From NCBI GenBank assembly GCA_900766895.1, contig CAAFXF010000012.1, forward strand, positions 1 through 6,477: a DNA stretch of 6,477 nt. Reading direction: 5' to 3'. The stretch comes from Clostridia bacterium (GTDB lineage: Bacteria > Bacillota > Clostridia > Oscillospirales > Acutalibacteraceae). This document shows, in pieces, positions 1 to 4,291 of this stretch. The position numbers and the translations under genes were made by a program. Positions within the stretch are counted from its first letter, which is position 1. Every line of letters starts with the position of its first letter. Under the pieces are notes generated by a model. The model was given only the letters and a program-made list of their open reading frames with translations. It was not told the origin of the DNA and searched no databases.

Positions 1-7
1 AACTATT

Positions 8-481
8 ATGAAAAAAATATTATCATTCACCCTTGCACTTGTTATGATGCTTTCAGCAACAGTAACCGCCTTTGCGGCAACAGTCGATCAGGATAGCGTT
101 GACAAAACAGGCAACACAAGCATTACCTATAATGTTGCTCCTGCATACACTGTAACTATTCCTGCAACTGTTACACTCGGCGACACAGCAACGGTTAAGG
201 TTGAAAACACAATGCTCAAAAAGGGCGACGAGGTTAACGTTAAGCTTACAGGCACAAGCGAAGCAGACGACTCCTTTAAGGTAACAACAACACAAGGTGC
301 AGAGCTTACCTACACCGTTAAGGACGGCGACACGGTAATCAATGTAGGAGACACCGTTCTTCACTGTGCAAGTCAGGTGAACGGCACAGCAGACCTTTTA
401 TTCACAGCACCGACATCAGTACAGTATGCTGGCGATTATTCAGGCACAGTAACCTTTACGGTATCTGTTGAAACCGTATAA
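8..481 (+). CDS. Small secreted beta-rich surface protein, paralogue 1
   Basis: Predicted exported protein of 157 residues; I do not recognise a named family. Residues 1-23 form a signal peptide (lysines at 2-3, hydrophobic core, AFA cleavage motif at 21-23). The mature part is rich in Thr, Val and Ala and looks like an all-beta sandwich. Two landmarks are shared with the next gene: APAYTVTIPA at about 44-53 and YAGDYSGTVTF at 140-150 near the C terminus. There is one cysteine (120), no membrane anchor and no sorting signal, so it is either released or held at the surface by a partner. It is first in a run of three same-strand genes. Only 7 bases precede the ATG, so its ribosome binding site and promoter are outside the window. 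It ends in TAA, 17 bases before the next start. The fold resembles WxL- or fimbria-type surface subunits, but that is a guess. The coding call is secure; the function is unknown. Confidence 0.9.
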   Translation: MKKILSFTLALVMMLSATVTAFAATVDQDSVDKTGNTSITYNVAPAYTVTIPATVTLGDTATVKVENTMLKKGDEVNVKLTGTSEADDSFKVTTTQGAELTYTVKDGDTVINVGDTVLHCASQVNGTADLLFTAPTSVQYAGDYSGTVTFTVSVETV

Positions 482-486
482 TATAT

Positions 487-491
487 GGAGG
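487..491 (+). promoter_or_regulatory. Ribosome binding site for the second secreted paralogue
   Basis: GGAGG lies 7 bases before the ATG at 499, in the 17-base gap after the TAA of the first gene. It fixes the start at 499 and shows that the second gene is translated on its own rather than by coupling. Confidence 0.85.
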
Positions 492-498
492 ATTCATT

Positions 499-972
499 AT
501 GAAAAAATTATTATCATTCACACTTGCACTTGTTATGATGCTTTCAGTATCAGTAACCGCTTTTGCGGCAACAATCAAGCAGGACAGTGCTTCAAAGGAA
601 GCAACCGCAGTTATTTCAACCTCTATCGCACCTACCTACACGGTAACAATCCCTGCCGATGTTAATGTGTCATTTAATGCTACATCAACCAGCTTCGGCA
701 AAATTGAGGTAACCGCCGCACAGATTAATCCCGATAAGTGCATTAAGGTTGCCCTTACAACCGACGGTACGCTTAATAACACAGTTGATGCAACTAAGGT
801 TATTCCTTACACTGTTAATGCAGGAGCTACTGCATTTACCTCTGCAACATACCTTGCTGCAGGCGAAAAAACAGACCTTACAATCAATATTACACAGAAT
901 GACTGGAACAGCGCATACGCAGGAGATTATACGGATACTGTTACCTTTAATGTTTCATACATTGACAGATAA
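499..972 (+). CDS. Small secreted beta-rich surface protein, paralogue 2
   Basis: Exported protein of exactly the same length (157 residues) as its upstream neighbour and clearly its paralogue. The signal peptide (1-23, ending AFA) is almost identical. The mature chains share APTYTVTIPA at 44-53 and YAGDYTDTVTF at 140-150, while the middle has diverged strongly. It carries one cysteine (81), at a different position from the cysteine of paralogue 1, so a conserved disulphide is unlikely. There is no transmembrane segment or LPxTG-type signal. The start has a good GGAGG site 7 bases upstream. The TAA stop overlaps the ribosome binding site of the next gene (stop 970-972, AAGGAGA 971-977), which suggests an operon and possible translational coupling. 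The likely role is a cell-surface or extracellular subunit acting with the wall-anchored protein encoded next; this is inferred from context only. Confidence 0.9.
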   Translation: MKKLLSFTLALVMMLSVSVTAFAATIKQDSASKEATAVISTSIAPTYTVTIPADVNVSFNATSTSFGKIEVTAAQINPDKCIKVALTTDGTLNNTVDATKVIPYTVNAGATAFTSATYLAAGEKTDLTINITQNDWNSAYAGDYTDTVTFNVSYIDR

Positions 973-977
973 GGAGA
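971..977 (+). promoter_or_regulatory. Ribosome binding site overlapping the upstream stop codon
   Basis: AAGGAGA begins inside the TAA stop of the second gene and lies 7 bases before the ATG at 985. The overlap suggests that ribosomes finishing gene 2 can pass directly to gene 3. Confidence 0.8.
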
Positions 978-984
978 ATAAAGG

Positions 985-1887
985 ATGAAGAAAATAGCGT
1001 CATTGCTGTTATGCTTATGTCTTGTCTTTTCCTTACCGACTGTTGCATTTGCAAAAACCGTATCGCAGAGTGAAAACGGCGGCAACGCTGTAATATCCGC
1101 CTGTGTACCGAATACCCACAAAATAACCGTTTCTGCAAACGGTGCAGATGTGCTGTTTAATGGGGCGACACAGGATAGCATTACGGTTGAGCGTTTGTCA
1201 CAGCCTACGCTTATCATCAGGGCAGAAAGCGGAAAATCAGTTAAACAGGTGCTTTTAAACAGTGTGGATATTACCTCTCAAATTAAGGGCGGCTATTACA
1301 CCCTTGAGCCTGTTTATGAGGATAAAACGCTGACTGTAATTACCGAGGATGAAGCGGTAGTGCCCCAAAGCAAAAACTACACCGTAAAAGGTACAGTTAA
1401 AAGAAACGGTCAGCCTGTCGAAAATATCACTCTTGAACTGCGAAGCACTCTTAAAACAGATGTTACGGACAGTAAGGGCAGATTTTCCTTTGCTGATGTT
1501 GAATGCGGTAAGCACTCGCTGACAGCAATAGAAAACGAAAAAATTGTGGGCTATATAGTGTTTGAACTGACCGAGGGAATGGAAGCGGATTTCTCACTTG
1601 AGGATAGCGGACTTTATAAGGTAACTGCCAATCAAGATGAAATCGGCGTTGACTTAACATTAAATCTAAACGATGACGATACAATGCATATCGACAGCGT
1701 TACAGGTGTAAAGAAAAGCATTATACCCACAAATACAGGCAGCAATACTAATAAAAATGACAGCAAAAAAAGCCCCCAAACAGGTGCCGACAATGACATT
1801 TTGTTATACTCAACAGCATTGCTTTCATTAGGCATAGCAGCCTTTACAGTTGTAATTCTCAAAAAAAGAAAAGAAAGATTTGAGTAA
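985..1887 (+). CDS. Sortase-anchored surface protein with SPQTG signal and CarboxypepD_reg-like domain
   Basis: Wall-anchored protein of 300 residues. Residues 1-23 are a signal peptide (AFA at 21-23). Residues about 25-52 repeat the N-terminal module of the two upstream proteins in diverged form (TVSQSE..., NAVIS, then P..HKITVSA). Residues about 131-200 resemble a carboxypeptidase-regulatory-like or prealbumin-type beta domain (YTVKGTVKRNGQPVENITL, then DSKGRFSFADVECGKHSLTA). A low-complexity Asn/Ser/Lys spacer at 247-262 leads to SPQTG at 263-267, a membrane segment at about 271-291 and the tail KKRKERFE. This is the classic three-part sortase signal; SPxTG rather than LPxTG is known among clostridial sortase substrates. 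No sortase is encoded in the window. It closes a three-gene run (12 bases after gene 2) and is followed by a terminator, so it is probably the cell-wall anchor for the two small secreted proteins. The surface location is well supported; the binding role is inference. Confidence 0.9.
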   Translation: MKKIASLLLCLCLVFSLPTVAFAKTVSQSENGGNAVISACVPNTHKITVSANGADVLFNGATQDSITVERLSQPTLIIRAESGKSVKQVLLNSVDITSQIKGGYYTLEPVYEDKTLTVITEDEAVVPQSKNYTVKGTVKRNGQPVENITLELRSTLKTDVTDSKGRFSFADVECGKHSLTAIENEKIVGYIVFELTEGMEADFSLEDSGLYKVTANQDEIGVDLTLNLNDDDTMHIDSVTGVKKSIIPTNTGSNTNKNDSKKSPQTGADNDILLYSTALLSLGIAAFTVVILKKRKERFE

Positions 1888-1910
1888 TTGTTTATAAATA
1901 TAACTGCATA

Positions 1911-1953
1911 AAAAACAGCTGTTTCTTGATGTAAAAGAGACGGCTGTTTTTTA
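1911..1953. terminator. Intrinsic terminator of the surface-protein operon
   Basis: A 15-bp stem (1911-1925 with 1937-1951, two G-U pairs) encloses an 11-base loop. It is preceded by an A run and followed by a T run, so it can act in both directions. It lies 23 bases after the stop of the anchored protein and closes the three-gene operon. Confidence 0.88.
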
Positions 1954-2030
1954 ACTTTTTCATAATAAAACCATCGTGAATTAAAATAACTTTGATAATA
2001 TATGTGCTTTCACTAAGGTGACGTTACCAT

Positions 2031-2083
2031 CAGGTTCTAGTCGGGGTTGCTCGGTGAGGGTTCAAGTCCCTTCTCCTGCACCA
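2031..2083 (+). pseudogene. 3' half of tRNA-Leu (CAG); candidate attachment-site remnant
   Basis: This stretch matches the 3' half of a leucine tRNA. It contains anticodon CAG (2031-2033, followed by GT), the 3' anticodon-stem strand TCTAG (2036-2040), and a class II variable arm that can pair CGGG with CTCG. The T arm has stem GAGGG/CCCTT around loop TTCAAGT (2056-2072). The acceptor strand CTCCTGC (2073-2079), discriminator A and encoded CCA follow. The 5' half is absent: no GCAGGAG acceptor strand lies upstream, no D arm is seen, and the five bases before the anticodon loop (TTACC) do not pair with TCTAG. A break at the anticodon loop with a retained 3' half is the usual scar left by tyrosine-integrase elements that use a tRNA 3' end as attachment site. 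By that logic the element lies to the left, with an intact tRNA-Leu further left. No integrase is visible here. The tRNA identity is confident; the attachment-site role is inferred. Confidence 0.8.
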
Positions 2084-2120
2084 AAAATACCACAGCATCA
2101 AAGTGTGCTGTGGTATTTTT
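2083..2120. terminator. Terminator directly after the tRNA-Leu remnant
   Basis: A perfect 15-bp stem (2083-2097 with 2106-2120) has an 8-base loop and A/T-run flanks. It begins at the last A of the tRNA CCA, as expected of a native tRNA-gene terminator. Its retention suggests that the DNA from here rightward is the original chromosomal side of the insertion site. Confidence 0.85.
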
Positions 2121-2130
2121 AATATTTTCA

Positions 2131-2146
2131 GGACTTGAACCCTCAC
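2131..2146 (-). repeat. Inverted 16-bp copy of the tRNA T arm
   Basis: GGACTTGAACCCTCAC is the exact reverse complement of 2054-2069 in the tRNA-Leu remnant. The two copies flank the terminator at 2083-2120, giving a nested palindrome over 2054-2146. There is no acceptor strand or CCA next to the inverted copy, so it is a fragment and not a second tRNA gene. Confidence 0.8.
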
Positions 2147-2157
2147 GGTATAAATAC

Positions 2158-2189
2158 AAAAACTGACGCACTACTGTACGGCAGTTTTT
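2158..2189. terminator. Terminator-like hairpin in the tRNA-remnant region
   Basis: AAAAACTG (2158-2165) pairs perfectly with CAGTTTTT (2182-2189). Beyond one mismatch, two further pairs can form (2167-2168 with 2179-2180). The A and T runs make it a possible weak terminator in either direction. No gene ends here, so it may be a leftover of an earlier insertion. Confidence 0.55.
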
Positions 2190-2197
2190 GAGAGGAG

Positions 2198-2258
2198 AAA
2201 CATATGGAGTGATTGTTAATGATTGCTTTGGCAATTATTCTAATCACGGAATATGTTT
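2198..2258. repeat. Long imperfect palindrome (61-nt hairpin)
   Basis: Three stem blocks pair in register: 2198-2205 with 2251-2258 (8 bp), 2209-2214 with 2242-2247 (6 bp), and 2218-2226 with 2231-2239 (9 bp, one G-U). A TTTG loop caps it. The blocks are separated by a symmetric GGA/GGA internal loop and a small 3/2 loop. It lies between two tRNA-Leu 3'-end fragments. It is too long to be a simple terminator and lacks a T tail. It could be the remains of a mobile-element end, a structured RNA, or a folded single-strand recombination substrate. I recognise no named family. Confidence 0.6.
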
Positions 2259-2264
2259 TGACGA

Positions 2265-2283
2265 AAGTCCCTTCTCCTTCACC
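2265..2283 (+). repeat. Second, shorter tRNA-Leu 3'-end copy
   Basis: Matches 2064-2082 of the tRNA-Leu remnant at 18 of 19 positions (one G-to-T change), covering the end of the T arm and the acceptor strand. Like the first copy it runs straight into a terminator-like hairpin. The spacing between copies is 201 bp. It is best read as a decayed second attachment-site core, meaning a tandem or older insertion at the same tRNA locus. Confidence 0.6.
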
Positions 2284-2284
2284 C

Positions 2285-2314
2285 AAAACAGCAAATCTTT
2301 TGGCTTGCTGTTTT
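2285..2314. terminator. Terminator-like hairpin after the second tRNA fragment
   Basis: A perfect 10-bp stem (AAAACAGCAA at 2285-2294 with TTGCTGTTTT at 2305-2314) has a 10-base loop. It insulates the regulator promoter that starts 7 bases further on. Confidence 0.65.
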
Positions 2315-2320
2315 ACTTTG

Positions 2321-2349
2321 TTGACAAGCTATAAAAAATGTTGCATAAT
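2321..2349 (+). promoter_or_regulatory. SigA-type promoter of the LytTR-PAS regulator
   Basis: TTGACA (2321-2326, full consensus) is separated by exactly 17 bases from CATAAT (2344-2349, 5 of 6 consensus). Transcription would start near 2356, leaving an AT-rich leader of about 55 bases before the TTG start. No CGTTTYA-type operator like the one at 3257-3292 is seen here, so autoregulation is not evident. Confidence 0.75.
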
Positions 2350-2400
2350 TATAACATATTACAAAGTATATCTATATCGTAAATATTCATCAAAATATTT

Positions 2401-2406
2401 GAGGTG
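2401..2406 (+). promoter_or_regulatory. Ribosome binding site that decides the regulator start (TTG 2413)
   Basis: GAGGTG lies 6 bases before the in-frame TTG at 2413. The alternative in-frame start, GTG at 2404, is part of this same motif and has no Shine-Dalgarno sequence of its own, so TTG is the better choice. Confidence 0.65.
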
Positions 2407-2412
2407 TTTGAT

Positions 2413-3210
2413 TTGGATGACTCAAAATATATAAAAATTATTTCAAACAGGAAACAGGTTGTACTAAACATTGCTTCAATTCTCTATGTGCAAATGTCGG
2501 GAAAGAACTCCGAGATACATACTGTCAAAAGCAAAATATACAAAACAAGAATGTCTATTTCTCAGCTTCATGCTATGCTGGGTGAAGATTTTATAGAGGT
2601 TTATCGGGGCTGCATTGTATCTGCAATGGCTATACACGAAATTACGGACAAAATTGAACTGCTTAACGGCGAAGCGTTGGAATATACAAAACGCAAGAAA
2701 AGTCAAATAATCGATCAGTTTCGTTATATTCAAAAGCGTATTGTTAACAGCTTTTCAGACGATAACATCCCATCCACAAAAGAGGAGTATTGCAAGTATT
2801 ACAGCTCCTTTGATAAGCTGCCATTTGCTTTTACGGATATTGAAATGATATTTGATGAAGAAAAACACGCAGTTGATTGGATATTTAGGTACGGCAATTA
2901 CGCGTTGGCAGAGATTGAAAAAATGCCTCTTGATAAGCTTATAGGTAATTCCTTTGGCAGTCTTTTCAGTAATATGGACTCAAAATGGCTCAGAACCTAT
3001 GAGCGTGCAACGCTTTACGGCGAAACGCTGGAGATTATTGATTATAGCCCGGAGATAGACACTTATTTGAAGATTATATCCTTTCCTACTTTTAAAGGTC
3101 ACTGCGGATGTATTCTTTTTGATATTTCAAATATTGAGCTTACTCAAAATAGTGATGATGCACCGAAAGCCCTTGAGCTTTATCTAAATGGGTTTTCAAA
3201 GAGCATATGA
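2413..3210 (+). CDS. LytTR-PAS one-component transcriptional regulator
   Basis: Predicted cytoplasmic DNA-binding regulator of 265 residues. Residues about 5-106 are a LytTR domain, the beta-type DNA-binding fold of AgrA, VirR and ComE. Typical landmarks are YIKIISNRKQ near the start, SILYVQMSGKNSEIHT at 22-37, FIEVYRGCIVS at 60-70, and IELLNGEALEYTKRKK at 81-96. Residues about 126-245 resemble a PAS sensor domain (LPFAFTDIEMIFDE, FRYGNYALAEIEKM, IGNSFGSLF, then LKIISFPTFKGHCGCILFDIS). There is no receiver domain, so it probably senses a small ligand or redox state directly rather than a histidine kinase. I chose the TTG start at 2413 because of its Shine-Dalgarno spacing; GTG at 2404 would add three residues. 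It stops at TGA, followed two codons later by an in-frame TAA. The intergenic direct repeats at 3257-3292 suggest that its target is the surface protein next door. The domain calls are firm; the target is inferred. Confidence 0.88.
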   Translation: MDDSKYIKIISNRKQVVLNIASILYVQMSGKNSEIHTVKSKIYKTRMSISQLHAMLGEDFIEVYRGCIVSAMAIHEITDKIELLNGEALEYTKRKKSQIIDQFRYIQKRIVNSFSDDNIPSTKEEYCKYYSSFDKLPFAFTDIEMIFDEEKHAVDWIFRYGNYALAEIEKMPLDKLIGNSFGSLFSNMDSKWLRTYERATLYGETLEIIDYSPEIDTYLKIISFPTFKGHCGCILFDISNIELTQNSDDAPKALELYLNGFSKSI

Positions 3211-3225
3211 AAATAACGATTTTAT

Positions 3226-3256
3226 GACCATCGCATATTTATTTTATGCGGTGGTT
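3226..3256. repeat. Hairpin between the regulator and the adhesin gene
   Basis: An 11-bp stem (3227-3237 with 3245-3255, one G-U pair), with a possible further G-U pair at 3226/3256, has a 7-base T/A loop. It begins 16 bases after the regulator stop and ends at the first base before the direct repeats. It lacks a T tail, so it is a doubtful terminator and may instead be an upstream operator or mRNA 3'-end stabiliser. Confidence 0.6.
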
Positions 3257-3292
3257 ATGTCGTTTCACGCCGTTTTAATGTCGTTTTACGCC
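3257..3292 (+). promoter_or_regulatory. Direct repeats at 21-bp period, likely LytTR operator
   Basis: ATGTCGTTTCACGCC (3257-3271) and ATGTCGTTTTACGCC (3278-3292) match at 14 of 15 positions and start 21 bp apart, two helical turns. An extra CGTTTTA at 3271-3277 falls midway, so CGTTTYA cores occur at 3261, 3271 and 3282, all on one face of the helix. LytTR regulators (AgrA, VirR, ComE families) typically bind paired direct repeats with a GTT core at about 21-bp spacing just upstream of the -35 box. Here the second repeat ends 7 bp before TTGCAA. The gene immediately upstream encodes a LytTR protein, which makes it the likely binder. Confidence 0.7.
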
Positions 3293-3299
3293 AAGTCTA

Positions 3300-3328
3300 T
3301 TGCAATTGTATTTTGGTTATTGTATAGT
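3300..3328 (+). promoter_or_regulatory. Promoter of the surface-protein gene
   Basis: TTGCAA (3300-3305, 4 of 6 consensus) and TATAGT (3323-3328, 5 of 6) are separated by exactly 17 bases. The weak -35 box next to upstream direct repeats fits an activator-dependent promoter. The leader to the ATG would be about 50 bases. Confidence 0.65.
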
Positions 3329-3370
3329 TGCAGTGTGTACTTTTGGTATATACGATGTTGCACAATTACA

Positions 3371-3377
3371 AAGGAGG
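3371..3377 (+). promoter_or_regulatory. Ribosome binding site fixing the adhesin start at 3386
   Basis: AAGGAGG lies 8 bases before the ATG at 3386. It rules against the in-frame ATG at 3188, which would add 66 residues before the signal peptide and overlap the regulator gene. Confidence 0.88.
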
Positions 3378-3385
3378 ATGATAAT

Positions 3386-4114
3386 ATGCAACAAAAATCA
3401 GGAATCAAAAAAATGTTATGCGTATTGTTAAGCATTCTTATGCTTGTGTCGGTGTGTCCTATCACCGCATTTGCATACGAAGGTGTAACCTTTAAGGCAA
3501 TTGACGGAACACGCGGTGCCGCTGGAACGGAAAGCTGCGATAAGCTTTTTGACAGCGATTTGAACACAAAATGGTGTGTTACAAGTTTTTCATCGGCATA
3601 CGTGGTTATTGAGGCTTCAAGTGCCATTAAGGTCAGCGGTTACCAGATGTCTACCGGTAACGATACGGCATCACAGCCATCAAGAAATCCTAAGGATTGG
3701 GTTCTTTACGGCTGTAACGACTATAATACCGGAACAAAGACAGGTAATTGGACTGTAATCCATAAGGTTATCGGTGATACAGTTCTTCAAAGTGAAAATG
3801 AAACAACATTTTCATTTGCCTGTGATATGACAGATGTTGAGTACAAATATTTCAAGCTTGAAATCACAGAGAATTCAGGCAGTGAAAGATGTATGCAGTT
3901 AAGTGAATTTGCGTTTACCGATTGCGTTCACGAAACAACAGTTGTCGGCACTGGTGAAGCAGATTGTGCAAATTACGGATATGTTGAAAAAAGCTGTAGC
4001 GTTTGCTCGCTGACATACAAAATGATTACCGAGGATGCAAAAGATCATACTTGGACAGATGTTGACAGAACAGATGCAACCTGTACAGTAAGCGGAAAAA
4101 TCAATCAAATATGA
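3386..4114 (+). CDS. N-terminal part of a giant secreted adhesin-like protein, ending at an in-frame TGA
   Basis: The first 242 codons of a large surface protein. Residues 1-30 form a signal peptide (lysines at 4, 8 and 9, hydrophobic core, AFA at 28-30). Residues about 35-180 resemble a discoidin/F5/8 type C carbohydrate-binding domain (KLFDSDLNTKWC at 53-64, DWVLYGCND at 104-112, YFKLEITENSG at 155-165, then LSEFAF). From 182 on come CxxC modules: unit a at 182-220 with CSVC at 204-207, and the first half of unit b from 221. Codon 243 is TGA where units a and c have cysteine. If TGA terminates, the product is a 242-residue secreted discoidin-like fragment with half a CxxC module and no wall anchor. 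The same frame then stays open to the window edge, so this is the front of one interrupted gene. Expression is probably driven by the LytTR operator and promoter at 3257-3328. Confidence 0.85.
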   Translation: MQQKSGIKKMLCVLLSILMLVSVCPITAFAYEGVTFKAIDGTRGAAGTESCDKLFDSDLNTKWCVTSFSSAYVVIEASSAIKVSGYQMSTGNDTASQPSRNPKDWVLYGCNDYNTGTKTGNWTVIHKVIGDTVLQSENETTFSFACDMTDVEYKYFKLEITENSGSERCMQLSEFAFTDCVHETTVVGTGEADCANYGYVEKSCSVCSLTYKMITEDAKDHTWTDVDRTDATCTVSGKINQI

Positions 4115-4291
4115 TCTGTTTGCCATGCAACTCAAACAGTAAACGACCCCGATGCACCTGCATTAGGTCATACTTGGACAGAGGTTGACAGAACACCTGC
4201 AACCTGTACCGAAAGCGGAAAAATTAATCAAGAATGCTCAGTTTGTAACGAAACAAGAAGCATTGATGATCCCGATGTGCCTTCATTGGGT
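4046..4291 (+). repeat. Tandem 123-bp (41-residue) CxxC repeats
   Basis: Two head-to-tail units of exactly 123 bp (4046-4168 and 4169-4291) each encode HTWT(D/E)VDRT, then ATCT, SGKINQ, a CxxC position, NDPD or DDPD, and a final LG or similar. A shorter related unit precedes them (3929-4045, 39 codons) and a truncated one follows at 4292 (HEFDVDGHCTRCG). The modules resemble small metal-binding or disulphide-linked knuckles common in clostridial surface proteins. The units align without gaps, which makes the TGA at residue 23 of the first unit easy to see. Confidence 0.85.
4112..4114 (+). other. In-frame TGA at a conserved cysteine position
   Basis: TGA is codon 243 of the frame beginning at 3386. 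The aligned residue is Cys in the preceding unit (KSCSVC), in the next unit (QECSVC) and in a later module (TKCAIC), so the codon would encode the first Cys of CxxC. Downstream the frame runs 787 codons to the window edge with no other stop. A 7-bp stem, CTGTTTG (4116-4122) with CAAACAG (4133-4139), begins one base after the TGA. A single TGC or TGT to TGA change explains it most simply; recoding is the alternative. Confidence 0.85.

Noticed and set aside
927..1217. Minus-strand frames opposite the three surface genes, and others opposite 3286-3627 and 5797-6018
   Set aside because: They are antisense shadows of clearly coding plus-strand genes, without ribosome binding sites or recognisable domains.
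1961..2083. Intact tRNA-Leu gene
   Set aside because: No 5' acceptor strand GCAGGAG, no D arm, and the 5' anticodon-stem strand does not pair. Only the 3' half is present.
2037..2234. Minus-strand 65-codon frame across the tRNA remnant
   Set aside because: It is the familiar spurious translation of the reverse strand of tRNA sequence (GLEPSPSNPD) and has no coding support.
2203..2434. Hydrophobic frame after GAGGAG and ATG 2203 (ATG GAG TGA, then open to 2434; open part also startable at TTG 2213)
   Set aside because: The frame is stopped by TGA after two codons, it runs through the long hairpin, a tRNA fragment and the regulator promoter, and it overlaps the regulator start. Chance reading is more likely, although it would be one 77-codon ORF if TGA were a sense codon.
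3188..3385. In-frame N-terminal extension of the adhesin from ATG 3188
   Set aside because: It lacks a ribosome binding site, overlaps the regulator gene, would bury the signal peptide, and covers the operator and promoter. AAGGAGG at 3371-3377 sets the start at 3386.
4116..4139. Definite bacterial SECIS element
   Set aside because: The stem is close to the TGA but the loop apex is too near and lacks the usual early G. A 7-bp stem can arise by chance, so it is kept as a hypothesis rather than a feature.
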